DNA from: Xestospongia muta
Taxonomy: Eukaryota > Porifera > Demospongiae > Haplosclerida > Petrosiidae
Assembly: GCA_963693285.1 (NCBI GenBank)
Contig: OY848930.1
Location: 1,240,001 to 1,304,000, forward strand
Length of the DNA: 64,000 nt
Reading direction: 5' to 3'
Both the position numbers and the translations under genes were made by a program. The notes below the pieces were generated by a model. That model was given only the letters and a program-made list of their open reading frames with translations, ran no database searches and was not told the DNA's origin. Numbering within the stretch: the first letter of the stretch is position 1; each line of letters opens with the position of its first letter. Shown here one piece after another: positions 46,652 through 57,375 of this stretch.

Positions 46652-46742
46652 ACTTCACTAATAACTTGAATAACATACAATTACTACAATTAAAGGTCGT
46701 CTCCAGACACCTACTCGATTTTAATTATATAGGAGGCCATCT

Positions 46743-47858
46743 ATGAGACGTTTACTGAAGGTTGGTGTTCTAGTTGGTGTTTTATTAACTATTTGTTTGT
46801 TCGTCTTTCAAACATTATCAGATCAATTAACAAGCTATAATCATGTCGTTACTATAAGCAATGTATCTTCTCCATCTGTTTATTCTGAAGCAGGATATGG
46901 TAAAATAATTTTAACCTGGACAATGTGGTTTCACCGTAAGTGGACTAGAAAGGATACTGCTGTAGAGTGTGGTCCATACAAGTGTTTTATTACTAGTAAC
47001 AAAAAACTATTTCATAACAGCAGTGCTGTTCTGTTTCATCTTCCAGCCGAACAATTTTTCTATGACTTACACAAAGCTCGTATTTTAAGTCGACCACCAG
47101 GCCAGTATTGGATTTTTTACAGTAGAGAGGCACCTGGACCCTCAAGTCAACGAAACAGTCTAGTGAATAGACACTGCAACTCTGTATTTAATTGGACTAT
47201 GACATATAAATTCAGTTCAGATATCAGGTTTGGATATGCTGAAATTGTACCTGGAAAGTTTAAAGGTGGTTATGATCCAAACAAGAATTATCTCAAAGGA
47301 AGGACTAAAACAGCAGCTGCTCTTATCAGTAACTGTATAAAAAATCGTCTAAGCCTTATAGACCAGTTAAAGAAGTATATTGATGTTGATATCTATGGCT
47401 ACTGTGGACAACCATGTAGAACAAAACGAAATTGCTTCTCTTTGATATCAAATTACAAGTTTTATTTGTCTTTTGAGAATGCTCTCTGTAAAGACTACAT
47501 TACAGAGAAAACATATATAAATGCTTTCGCTAATGAAATAGTTCCAGTAATCATATCTGGTGCAAACTTGTCAAATCCTACTGTGATCCCTCCTAATTCT
47601 TTTGTCAATGCACTTGACTTTAAGAGAGCAATAGATCTAGCTGAATACTTGTTGCTTATAGGAAGTGATCCACAACATTATAACAAATTTTTCAAATGGC
47701 GTGATAATTGGTCTGTAATTGATATTGGATCTCACAATATCCCATGTTATGTATGTAGAAAGATATATGAATCAAATCTTACTCTTCAGACATACACTGA
47801 CATTGCACGTTGGTATAGTGTTAACGAAAATTGTAAGCCATATCCAACTCTGGCTTAA
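46743..47858 (+). CDS. GT10 alpha-1,3-fucosyltransferase-like, subfamily B, copy 3
   Basis: Intronless, 371 residues, nearly identical to B2, with the same anchor, stem and catalytic motifs. It carries NPTVIPP as in the other family members and unique QHYNKF near the C-terminus. The distance of 3948 bp from B2 equals the block length, and flanking sequence is nearly identical, so this is one of the most recent duplications in the array. Expected activity as for the other copies. Confidence 0.93.
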   Translation: MRRLLKVGVLVGVLLTICLFVFQTLSDQLTSYNHVVTISNVSSPSVYSEAGYGKIILTWTMWFHRKWTRKDTAVECGPYKCFITSNKKLFHNSSAVLFHLPAEQFFYDLHKARILSRPPGQYWIFYSREAPGPSSQRNSLVNRHCNSVFNWTMTYKFSSDIRFGYAEIVPGKFKGGYDPNKNYLKGRTKTAAALISNCIKNRLSLIDQLKKYIDVDIYGYCGQPCRTKRNCFSLISNYKFYLSFENALCKDYITEKTYINAFANEIVPVIISGANLSNPTVIPPNSFVNALDFKRAIDLAEYLLLIGSDPQHYNKFFKWRDNWSVIDIGSHNIPCYVCRKIYESNLTLQTYTDIARWYSVNENCKPYPTLA

Positions 47859-47930
47859 ATTCAGTAAAGTCAGTTTTGAATTGCCAAACTTTTTAAATTT
47901 AAATATGAATATCAATTAGGGTGGTTCTCG

Positions 47931-48085
47931 GTGTAACTTGACTATGATGACATCATAATGAAATGAAGTGATGTCATCATATTGATAACATTGCCTAAAC
48001 CCTAAACCAAACCTAACATTATTAACTCTATGACACATGTGATGTCATCATAAGACATGTTGTTATATCATCAATGAAGTTACAC
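47931..48085. mobile_element. Small MITE-like repeat downstream of B3
   Basis: Copy of the GTGTAACTTGA-ended element found at 43983-44138. Confidence 0.7.
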
Positions 48086-48231
48086 CAAGAAGCACTCATC
48101 AATTAAGATGTTTGCGGATTCTACATTGATCATTAGATGTATATTATATTATAATGTACACAGATGATCTAATATGTAACTCCACATGCCTTAGCTCTTA
48201 AGAACACATTAATCAAACAGAAAAAATGATA

Positions 48232-48500
48232 CCAAAATTTTATTGGAATGAAATAGTACCTGTGGTCATATCTGGAGCGTACTTGTCCAATCCTTACTGA
48301 GTATTGTTTGTCTCTCCTAAATCACATATTAATGCTTTGATTTAAAAAAGTAGTAGACCTGGCCGATGATCTTAAATACATTGGTGGTGATCCTGGTGGT
48401 TTGTGAAGTTTATATACTGACCATATACCAGAATTTTGTATAAGAAATGATATGAATCAAATTTCACTCTATGGATTTATAATGTAAACAATATCCTAAG
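48232..48500 (+). pseudogene. Dead fucosyltransferase 3' fragment, block c
   Basis: Same relic as in blocks a and b: NEIVPVVISGAYLSNP, a stop, then degenerate C-terminal sequence. Confidence 0.72.
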
Positions 48501-48610
48501 ACATGCTGATAACAAATTCATGTAATGAAAATTAATTTAATAAACACCTATTTTAGGATAACTCAGTAAACTATAAACTTTAATTAAGTTTACTGAGTTA
48601 TACGGAAACT

Positions 48611-49616
48611 ATGGAAAGATTGCAAGAAGCACATATGAAGGTTATTACAATACCAGCAATAAATTCAGCTCTTAATAAATCTATAATACTGTAGGCGATT
48701 TCTTTATCTAAAGAACGCATACAGCAATGTAGTCTAGCGAGCTAGACCCTCCTCCTTTTTGATAAGCTGATGGTCGGAGGAGGGTCTAGAAGCGAACTAG
48801 GCTTACTGCCCCATTGGAATGTATGGAATGTGGGGCAGTACCGCAATGTTTACATAGTGGTTATAAACTGTTATTACAACTGCCACGTGACCCATGAATT
48901 GTTTTTTGTTTGTTGTCCTTCTATATTGGAAGCTAAAAAGCCACGCTATCGACTCTACACCCATGAAAAGAATGGAATGAGGCAGTTCACTAATGTAGGA
49001 AAGTGGTATTTTCATCAAAGGAAACCCTCCACGTGGCAGTTGTAATAACAGTTTATAACCACTATGTAAACATTGCGGTACTGCCCCACATTCCATACAT
49101 TCCAATGGGGCAGTAAGCCTAGTTCGCTTCTAGACCCTCCTCCGACCATCAGCTTATCAAAAAGGAGGAGGGTCTAGCTCGCTAGACTAACAGCAATGGT
49201 AAGTTGTTTTTGCTTAGTGGGTGTGGTCATCTATGACGTCACAACACACTCTTCCTCACTGTTCAGGGAAAAGTTTCAATCAGATTACGAAATTTTACAA
49301 GAACGTCTACAGACCCTTCCTCAAAAACTGACACATAACATTATGGTACACTGAATAAAAATTTGTAATTATTCATACTAAAATAGACTGTTGCGTACTA
49401 CTTATGTAATGCAAAATACTATTTTTAGAACAAAGGTACTATTTATAGAATATATACATACATAGGTACTGTTTGGACGAGTGGCATATATACCAGGACA
49501 GTTATACCATACCAATGAGATCTTAGTTTTGTTGGGTAATAACTGGTTTGCTAAGAGAACTGCACACCAAGCTTGTGATATCGTAGAAAGAAGAAAACAA
49601 GGCATGTTATATAATT
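48611..49616 (+). pseudogene. URI copy with foldback insertion, exons 1-4 only (block c)
   Basis: Exon 1 (48611 on), exon 2 split by a 460-bp foldback insertion at 48730, exon 3, and exon 4 up to 49616. Exon 4 has V-L-F for V-P-F and GNNW for GDNW, and its donor is GC instead of GT. Exons 5-7 are missing: at about 49815 the sequence changes to a fragment of a subfamily A fucosyltransferase. Confidence 0.85.
48730..49189. mobile_element. Foldback transposon with 9-bp target duplication in a URI exon
   Basis: 460 bp with perfect terminal inverted repeats of about 165 bp, starting TAGTCTAGCGAGCTAGACCC and ending in its complement. The 9-bp direct repeat ACAGCAATG flanks it (48721-48729 and 49190-49198), and the empty site is seen in the other URI copies. 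No transposase inside. Long TIRs and a 9-bp duplication are typical of Mutator-like non-autonomous elements; family assignment is inferred. The lack of TIR divergence indicates recent insertion. Confidence 0.9.
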
Positions 49617-49819
49617 GTATTAGAGAATATTTGCTCGGCTAAACTTGTACAGGCACTGTTTAATTTACAGGATACATTATCATATGATGATATCAGATTT
49701 GACCTTCAGTACAGCGTTGCTAAGTTAATGTCAAGTATATATAACTAGCAATTGTTAACATTAATTGTTCCCACTTAAACAAGTAATCTATAGTACTTAA
49801 ATGAATGGAGGCTTTATTG

Positions 49820-49884
49820 TATTTTGTTCACTTTATGTTTCTTTTAAAATTAACTGTCTCAGGATCGTCAATTCACAAATGCTA
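49820..49884 (+). pseudogene. 5' fragment of a subfamily A fucosyltransferase
   Basis: About 65 bp matching the membrane-anchor coding region of A2 (TTAACTGTCTCAGGATCGTC, then ATTCACAAATGCTATG), with small indels, ending abruptly. It marks the right junction of block c and suggests an A gene once adjoined it. Confidence 0.75.
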
Positions 49885-50963
49885 TGATATAGTTTCACGA
49901 GCCAGACCATAGATAGTATGGACTACGTAACCGGGATTGGAAACGGATCACGTGATCTCATAGAACTGAATGAACATTTGAAAACGCACTCCATGTCCAA
50001 TTAATTTTTATTACCTGACATTGTAAACTGGACACATTCCTACCACTATTATATTACTCTATGAAAACATTAATGTGATTTTTATTTATCAAAACATTGA
50101 CTATATAATTTTCTTTATGTTCTATTATTAAAAGTAGTTAATAACACAGACATTCACTTTTAAATTACTTATTTTACGATGAAAATAGCACTAAAAATAT
50201 TTTTGTAGCTCTTTCATCTTACAGTATTGTTATTACTGAAAGATTTAGGACGAAATATTTAGAACAAATAAGAACACGTTGGTTTAGACTGTTTTTTCTT
50301 AGTAAAGTCGCGCTATTTTTATGGAAAACACTAAACAACATAAGATAGAGGTACACTTTTGGGACTATAGCCATTGTTTTAAGTTATGTAGACATAAATT
50401 ACAACTTGTTATCTGAAGATGAAAGATTGCTGTGTTGGTTTAGCTTGTTATAATTTGCTTTGGCAATATCCTGTCACAGTTATGTAAGATACAAAATACA
50501 CGTGCATATTCAGTACAAAAATTAACTGAAGTGCGCCGAAATAATAATTAATAAATATTTTCCTTCCAAATAGGTAAAAGAAAATTCAGACTGTACTATA
50601 GAAAGCACAAGGCAATAAATTAGATCTATTATAGGAATTAGTACTAATGACTTGGATAATTATTCCATTAAATATTTGATCAGTAATGTACTGATACAAG
50701 ACAGGATTGTTTGAGCAAATATAATCAATATAATCAATCTTTGAATAAAACTACACCATGTAGACCTAAAGTGCTCTGAGGTCCTGATATCAATTCATTG
50801 TATCTTCCCCATATTTTCTCCGTTCTTGTTGTCATATTCTTACAATTATCTTGTTCAAGAGCGGATGACAGGTCATGTATTAGGCTGATTCCAAAAGTTG
50901 ATACAATTTCCCTGTTTTCAGACCTAGAGCACCATTTAACAGGAGGTCTGCACTATCTAACAC
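49885..50963. other. Intergenic, no gene recognised
   Basis: AT-rich. The frame around 50798-51067 has no ATG near its start and runs into the transposon at 50964, so it is not called. The sequence AGCTTGTTATAATTTGC and neighbours show no repeat structure. Confidence 0.35.
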
Positions 50964-51744
50964 CAGGAGCGTATGAGCGTCGCGAAGCGACGCGAAGGAG
51001 CGTCAAACTGCCATTATATTTGTATTCTAACCATTGTCGAAACACGGTCAAGGATTATTCCATATAAGGAAATACACTTACTTAGCATAAGTACTGCTAA
51101 GTACGTGACGGAGCAATGAATATTATTACAATCGTATGGCGAGTAAAACGAAGAAGTCGAAACTAAGAAAGAAGTTATGTACATCGAGAAACGTTTAAAA
51201 GAATTATACTTGGAAGTTATGGAGGCTTTTGTCATTAAAGAGGTGGAAACAGTTGAACAACATATATCACTTTACTCAACAAGACTAGTTCTCTGGCAAT
51301 ACATGAAAACTAGTCTCAGGCTAGAGAAGTTGCTGGAGTTCTTAAAAAGAACTTTCTGCCAGCTTTTTTGGATCTATTACAAGGGTAACAAACGTTTTGG
51401 TAGTTTCCTTGCTGGGTGGTACAAGGAAGTACCCACTTTAACCTGTGACACTTTGTCCACACAGAACACCAGGACACTTGGGAGTTACCTTGTGTCTGAA
51501 TATAATGATATATGTTGTTCAAGGTCGCTTGGCCATTTTCTTGACCTCTTGACTTCTCTTAAATTTATCTATTTAAAGCACACCTACTAAGAGGTTACAG
51601 CCCAGAAGCTATTAAAATGCAAAACACTTATAATAGCAGTTATGTCCATATATGGACATATGTTCTAAGCCTTGATTCGACAACAGTTGGTTAAGGGAGT
51701 TTGACGCTCCTTTGCGTCGCTTCACGAACGCTCATGCGCTCCTG
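50964..51744. mobile_element. Non-autonomous TIR transposon, 7-bp target duplication
   Basis: The ends CAGGAGCGTATGAGCG (left) and the complement of CAGGAGCGCATGAGCG (right) are inverted repeats. They extend about 50 bp through GAAGCGACGC and AAGGAGCGTCAAACT. A CTAACAC direct repeat flanks it (50957-50963 and 51745-51751). The interior frame at 51177-51590 (no ATG within the best part) has no recognisable transposase motifs. CAGG ends recall hAT-type elements, but 7 bp is one short of the usual 8. Confidence 0.72.
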
Positions 51745-51751
51745 CTAACAC

Positions 51752-52057
51752 TAATAAAAATTTATTATAAAGTAACACTTAATTAAAGTAAAAATTCCAA
51801 AAATACTACACGCTCGTTTCAGAAGAAACAGGAGCACTGCAAGCCATAGTTTATATACAGTTTATGCTTGTCACGTGTAGATGAGAAGGAGCGTACCGGA
51901 AGTGCGTGGGCATTTCCGGTCCTGGTTAAGTATAATTATAGTCTCAACTATCTATGTCCAGACCCACCCAAAAGTCGTAAGGCTTCCTCGACTACCACAC
52001 TCTGGTCCGTAGACTAGTTCAAGAAAACCACCTGGCTAGGATGTGAGACAACAAACC
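51752..52057. other. 5' flank of fucosyltransferase A2
   Basis: No gene. The last roughly 100 bp resemble the MRPL3/A1 divergent promoter region, the rest appears unique. It contains CTTTAATTAAG-type AT-rich sequence and no clear core promoter. Confidence 0.4.
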
Positions 52058-53194
52058 ATGTCACTACTACGTTCAGTAAAGCCCTCAGTGATATTTCTAA
52101 CCTGCCTGGTTGTTTTGTTCTCTTTTATGTTTTTTTTAAAATTAACTGTCTCAGGATCGTCAATTCACAAATGCTATGTAACTGTGAGTAACTTATCGCC
52201 GCCAGTCTATTCAAATTTGGGTCATGGTAATATAATTTTAATTTGGACAAAATGGTTCAAAAAGCCATGGATCTCTTTGTTTAAAAGTGTAGGAGCAATA
52301 GAGTGTGGTCCACGCAGATACAAGTGCTTCATTACTGATGACAGAACACTATTTCCCAATAGCAGTGCTGTAATTTTCCATGAACCAGCCAGACAATTCT
52401 TCTATGACTTACACATAGCCCGTTCTATGAATCGACCTCCTGGCCAGTATTGGATTTTCTATAATAGAGAGGCACCTGGACAACATAGTCAACGAGACAG
52501 TCTAGTGAGTAGGCACTGCAACTCTGTATTTAATTGGACTATGACATATAAACTCAGTTCAGATATCAGGTTTGGATATGCTGAAGTTGTACCTGGAATA
52601 TTTCAAGGTGGTTATGATCCAAACAAGAATTATCTCAAAGGAAGGACTAAAACAGCAGTTGCTCTTATCAGTAGCTGTGTGAAGCATCGTCTAAACTTTA
52701 TAGACCAGTTAAAGAAGTATATTGATGTTGATGTGTATGGCTACTGTGGAAAACCATGTGAGCCAAATTGCTTCTCTTTGATATCAAATTACAAATTTTA
52801 CTTGTCTTTTGAGAATGCTCTCTGTAAAGACTACATTACAGAGAAAACATATATAAATGCTTTCGCTAATGAAATAGTTCCAGTAATTATATCTGGTGCA
52901 AACTTGTCAAATCCTACTGTGATCCCTCCTAATTCTTTTGTCAATGCACTTGACTTTAAGAGAGCAATAGATCTAGTTGAATATTTGTTCCTTATAGGAA
53001 GTGATCCACAACGTTATAATGAGTTTTTCAAATGGCGTGATAATTGGTCTGTAACTGTGATTACACCATTCAACATGCCATGTTACGTATGTAAAAAACT
53101 CTATGAATCAAATTTTACCCCTAAGATACATGCTGACATTGCACATTGGTATAGTATTAATGAAAATTGTAAACCATATCCAACTTTGGTTTAA
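52058..53194 (+). CDS. GT10 alpha-1,3-fucosyltransferase-like, subfamily A, copy 2
   Basis: Intronless, 378 residues from ATG 52058. It is very close to A1: the same MSLLRSVKP start, anchor and stem, with one residue less (IHKCYV for IIRKRYV). RPPGQYWIFYNREAPG, NWTMTYKLSSDIRFGYAE, SFENALCKDYITEK and NEIVPVIISGA are all present, and the C-terminus ends CKPYPTLV as in A1. It is embedded between block c and the piggyBac relic, 18 kb from A1. Its promoter region is a partial copy of the A1 one. Confidence 0.93.
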   Translation: MSLLRSVKPSVIFLTCLVVLFSFMFFLKLTVSGSSIHKCYVTVSNLSPPVYSNLGHGNIILIWTKWFKKPWISLFKSVGAIECGPRRYKCFITDDRTLFPNSSAVIFHEPARQFFYDLHIARSMNRPPGQYWIFYNREAPGQHSQRDSLVSRHCNSVFNWTMTYKLSSDIRFGYAEVVPGIFQGGYDPNKNYLKGRTKTAVALISSCVKHRLNFIDQLKKYIDVDVYGYCGKPCEPNCFSLISNYKFYLSFENALCKDYITEKTYINAFANEIVPVIISGANLSNPTVIPPNSFVNALDFKRAIDLVEYLFLIGSDPQRYNEFFKWRDNWSVTVITPFNMPCYVCKKLYESNFTPKIHADIAHWYSINENCKPYPTLV

Positions 53195-53639
53195 TTTATT
53201 TTTTGCACACTAGTTTGCACAAATATTTATTCAAATTATTTTAGATTGAACAGCAACATATTATGAAAGATTGACAGAAGAATTAATATATTTGTGAATT
53301 GATCACGTGATGTGCATATAGAGTATACACAGATAATACATAGTTATACAGGTTGCATATGCAAAATAAAGATAACACTAATTGATTACTAGATAACTAA
53401 TTTTTAAGTTATGTAGTTATATAAACAGTATATTAGCAATGAAAACAGTAACAACAGTTCAGTTTTTACAGAGTACATCTTAAAAAGGGGTGTAGAATTA
53501 TATTTTAGACCATCAGCATCCACAAGGAAAAAATTTATTTACAATGTTTGGAAAACAATAGATTTATATTAGTTGTATATAATAAACTATTGAAGATGGC
53601 CATATCAAGCAGTCTCCTGACAAATCGTCTGTACCACTT
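53195..53639. repeat. A2 3' flank with an inverted rearranged block
   Basis: Positions 53195-53335 match the A1 3' flank directly. Positions 53405-53525 match 35308-35430 in reverse complement. Positions about 53530-53572 (ACAATGTTTGGAAAACAATA) match, inverted, the URI block-junction sequence at 42100-42130. This is a composite inversion breakpoint and noncoding. Confidence 0.75.
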
Positions 53640-55453
53640 TATTGATTTTCATCCAATAGCATAGTAGACAATGTATTGGTCTACAATGTCAACCCCTCCC
53701 ATAGCTCCATTGTACTGATGTACCATCAAAGGAACAGTAAGATCTTCTGATAAACCAAGACGTCGCACTGTTGTTGTTGCATTCTTGTGACAAGTAGACA
53801 GAAGATGTACTTCTCTTTTCTCATAGAACTTGCATGCAGTGATATCTCCATGTTTCAAGAAAGCAGATTCTCCTTCTTTGAGTTTCATGGAGTTGAAAGA
53901 GGTGTTTGGAAAGTTGCGTCATCTACTAGTGCAGGTCCCAACAGCATCAGTGCTTCGTACTAGCAAGTCACTGAATAACATTGAACTACTGTAGAAATTA
54001 TCCATAAAGACACAGTGTCCTTGGTCTAAATGGTCACTGAGCAACCTCATTACAACATGATAAGTTGCTCCTTTGTCATTAGGTAGATCACGGGCACCAG
54101 TATAAACTTCAAACTTCAGAATATAGCCTGTCTCTGCATCACAAACAACGAAACTTATACATCCCACTTGGTAGGCTTATTCTTGATGTACACACGGAAA
54201 GATAGATGACATTTAGTTCAATCATACTTTCATCCAGACTGAGATTTCATCCTGGACTGAAGTGTGCTTTGAAGGATTGCAACAAGAGGTCAACCATAGG
54301 TCACATCTTGAAGAGCTTATCATCTCTGTGATCTTTTTGAGTTGTGTTGTCATTGAGATGTAGGAACCTCGGTATCTGCTTGAACCTATTACGAGGGAGA
54401 ATGGCACGGAACCATGAGTGCTCAAGAAGTGGATCTGTAGACCAGTACATGTTGACCTCAGGAAGATTTACAACACCCATGGCAATGTTCATGCCTATAA
54501 ACACTAGCATTTCTTCAATGATCACATCTTTCCAAGGTGTTTTAGAAGGTTTTGATGACTAATAGGCTTGGCTAGCATAAAGGTTTGTTTGTTCCACCAG
54601 AAAGTTGACAAATGACAGCGGAATAAACAGTTGTAAAACATCTAGTAGTGACCTGATATTTGCTGCTTCCGGACTTTTGAGGCCAGATGGGCCAGGTGGA
54701 TGGTTTGGTTGAAAAGGACAAGTCCTTGCATCTTCAATTATAGATGAAAAAGGTTGCCAGCCACTTCCATTCATCTTTCTTCTTCACTTGGCAACTTTGA
54801 CCTTTCCTTTCCTCTACTAGGACCAGATACTCTTACTCTCCTTTGTGGTCTCTCCCTACCTCTATGTCTTCGATGGTTACTTGTACTATCTCTTACAGAC
54901 GAAGTTGGAGTGTCAGACATAGAACTCTCGTGATCTAACGAAAAGGTTATTCACTATGTGATATTTGATTAAAACTTACCATCAAAAAGTTCTACACCAT
55001 GTAAAAGAAGAGAATCCCTTTCAAAGGAAAGAATTGTCCAGAACAGGCTGGTTAGTAGAAACTCAGCTCAGAACAAGTTTAGTATGCGTAGTTTTCCTGA
55101 CCCTCCAGCACGCGAGGGTCAGGCCACGCCTTGACTAGGGCAGTACTATATACCTCTTGCCCATTCTCATCTAGGAAGTCACAATATATGTGTTGACGAT
55201 CAATTTCGTTATTATCACTTTCCGGGTAGTCTTCTTCATCTAGATATTTGTCAATTAGTTCCACTACTCGATGAACTGAGAACCTTGCAGCCATATTGGG
55301 CAAATGTGATCTTCTATAATATTTGTTTACTGACTTTACTGACTCAGCAATTTTTATACCATAACTCTTTTTAATTACAAGAAAGAAAAAAAATAATTAT
55401 TTTTGAATTTTGGAGTCTCATATGACGCCACTGGACTGGCAGGACTGCAAGAG
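53640..55453 (-). mobile_element. piggyBac-type transposon relic (broken transposase, minus strand)
   Basis: Reading on the minus strand, transposase pieces occur in order: an acidic N-terminus (55079-55303), SGWQPFSSI and DVLQLFIPLSFV (54559-54774), MLVFIGMNIAMGVVNLPEV and FKQIPRFLHLNDN (54301-54525), YTGARD, then HCVFMDNFYSS (53919-54167), and YNGAMGGVDIVDQY (53649-53888). MDNFYSS and the GGVDxxDQ segment are piggyBac DDD-transposase family hallmarks. The frame is broken between every piece. The right end abuts TTAA (55454-55457), the piggyBac target. The left end is not clear. Confidence 0.88.
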
Positions 55454-55475
55454 TTAATTATATAGGAGGCCATCT

Positions 55476-56588
55476 ATGAGACGTTTACTGAAGGTTGGTG
55501 TTCTAGTTGGTGTTTTATTAACTATTTTTTTGTTCGTTCAAACATTATCAAATCAATTAACGAGCTATAATGAGGTCGTTACTATAAGCAATGTATCTTC
55601 TCCATCTGTTTATTCTGAAGCAGGATATGGTAAAATAATTTTAACCTGGACAATGTGGTTTCACCGTAAGTGGACTAGAAAGAATACTGCCGTAGAGTGT
55701 GGTCCATACAAGTGTTTTATTACTAGTAACAAAAAACTATTTTATAACAGCAGTGCTGTTCTGTTTCATCTTCCAGCCGAACAATTTTTCTATGACTTAC
55801 ACAAAGCTCGTATTTTAAGTCGACCACCAGGCCAGTATTGGATTTTTTACAGTAGAGAGGCACCTGGACCCTCAAGTCAACGAAACAGTCTAGTGAAAAG
55901 ACACTGCAACTCTGTATTTAATTGGACTATGACATATAAATTCAGTTCAGATATCAGGTTTGGATATGCTGAAATTGTACCTGGAAAGTTTAAAGGTGGT
56001 TATGATCCAAACAAGAATTATCTCAAAGGAAAGACTAAAACAGCAGTTGCTCTTATCAGTAACTGTGTAAAAAATCGCCTAAGCCTTATAGACCAGTTAA
56101 AGAAGTATATTGATGTTGATATCTATGGCTACTGTGGAAAACCATGTAAAACAAAACGAAATTGCTTCTCTTTGATATCAAATTACAAGTTTTATTTGTC
56201 TTTTGAGAATGCTCTCTGTAAAGACTACATTACAGAGAAAACATATATAAATGCTTTCGCTAATGAAATAGTTCCAGTAATTATATCTGGTGCAAACTTG
56301 TCAAATCCTACTGTGATCCCTCCTAATTCTTTTGTCAATGCACTTGACTTTAAGAGAGCAATAGATCTAGTTGAATATTTGTTGCTCATAGGAAGTGATC
56401 CACAACGTTATAATGAATTTTTCAAATGGCGTGATAATTGGTCTGTAATTGATATTCGATCTCACAATATGCCATGTTATGTATGTAGAAAGTTATATGA
56501 ATCAAATCTTACTCTTCAGACGTACACTGACATTGCACATTGGTATAGTGTTAACGAAAATTGTAAGCCATATCCGACTCTGGCTTAA
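55476..56588 (+). CDS. GT10 alpha-1,3-fucosyltransferase-like, subfamily B, copy 4
   Basis: Intronless, 370 residues, subfamily B pattern (LPAEQFFYDLHKARILSR, PCKTKRNCFS). A one-codon deletion in the anchor (FLFVQTL for CLFVFQTL) leaves it hydrophobic. The nucleotide-sugar motif FENALCKDYITEK and all Cys are intact. The block's usual upstream sequence is replaced by the piggyBac relic starting 19 bp before the ATG, so its promoter must differ from those of B1-B3 or be lost. Downstream it leads into the full-length URI gene. Confidence 0.92.
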   Translation: MRRLLKVGVLVGVLLTIFLFVQTLSNQLTSYNEVVTISNVSSPSVYSEAGYGKIILTWTMWFHRKWTRKNTAVECGPYKCFITSNKKLFYNSSAVLFHLPAEQFFYDLHKARILSRPPGQYWIFYSREAPGPSSQRNSLVKRHCNSVFNWTMTYKFSSDIRFGYAEIVPGKFKGGYDPNKNYLKGKTKTAVALISNCVKNRLSLIDQLKKYIDVDIYGYCGKPCKTKRNCFSLISNYKFYLSFENALCKDYITEKTYINAFANEIVPVIISGANLSNPTVIPPNSFVNALDFKRAIDLVEYLLLIGSDPQRYNEFFKWRDNWSVIDIRSHNMPCYVCRKLYESNLTLQTYTDIAHWYSVNENCKPYPTLA

Positions 56589-56660
56589 ATTTAGTAAAGT
56601 CAGTTTTGAATTGCCAAACTTTTTAAATTTAAATATAAATGTCGATTAGGGTGGTTCTTG

Positions 56661-56814
56661 GTGTAACTTGACTATGATAACATCATAATGAAATGAAGTG
56701 ATGTCATCATATTGATAACATTGCCTAAACCCTAAACCAAACCTAACATTATTAACTCTATGACAGTGTGATGTCATCATAGGACATGTTGTTATATCAT
56801 CAATCAAGTTACAC
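56661..56814. mobile_element. Small MITE-like repeat downstream of B4
   Basis: Third copy of the GTGTAACTTGA-ended element (see 43983-44138). Confidence 0.7.
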
Positions 56815-56955
56815 CAAGAAGTACCCATCAATTAACATATTTGTGGATTCTACATTGATCATTAGATGTATATTATATTATAATGCACACAGATGATTTA
56901 ATATGTAACTCCACATGCCTTAGCTCTTAAGAACACATTAATCAAACAGAAAAAA

Positions 56956-57262
56956 TGATACCAAAATTTTATTGGAATGAAATAGTACCTGTGGTCATAT
57001 CTGGAGCTTACTTGTCCAATCCTTACTGAGTATTGTTTGTCTCTCCTAAATCACATATTAATGCTTTGATTTAAAAAAAGCAGTAGACCTGGCCGATGAT
57101 CTTAAATATATTGCTGGTGATCCTGGTGGTCTGTGAAGTTTATATACTGACCATATACCAGAATTTTGCATAAGAAATGATATGAATAAAATTTCACTCT
57201 ATGGATTTATAATAACATTGCACGTTCGTGTAGTGTTGAGAGAAAATGTAAACTATATCTTA
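56956..57262 (+). pseudogene. Dead fucosyltransferase 3' fragment, block d
   Basis: Same relic as in blocks a-c, here with the longer 3' end (TTGCACGTTCGTGTAGTG) shared with block a. Stops interrupt the frame. Confidence 0.72.
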
Positions 57263-57375
57263 AGACATGCTGATAACAAAGCTCATGTAATGAAAATTAA
57301 TTTAATAAACACCTATTTTAGGATAACTCAGTATACTATAAACTTTTATTAAGTTTACTGAGTTATACGGAAACT

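Noticed and set aside
48770..49105. Overlapping frames of 91 and 100 codons on both strands
   Set aside because: Both lie within the foldback transposon and reflect its inverted arms.
50798..51067. 89-codon frame with a signal-like start
   Set aside because: It begins at TTG without ATG and runs into the terminal repeat of the transposon at 50964.
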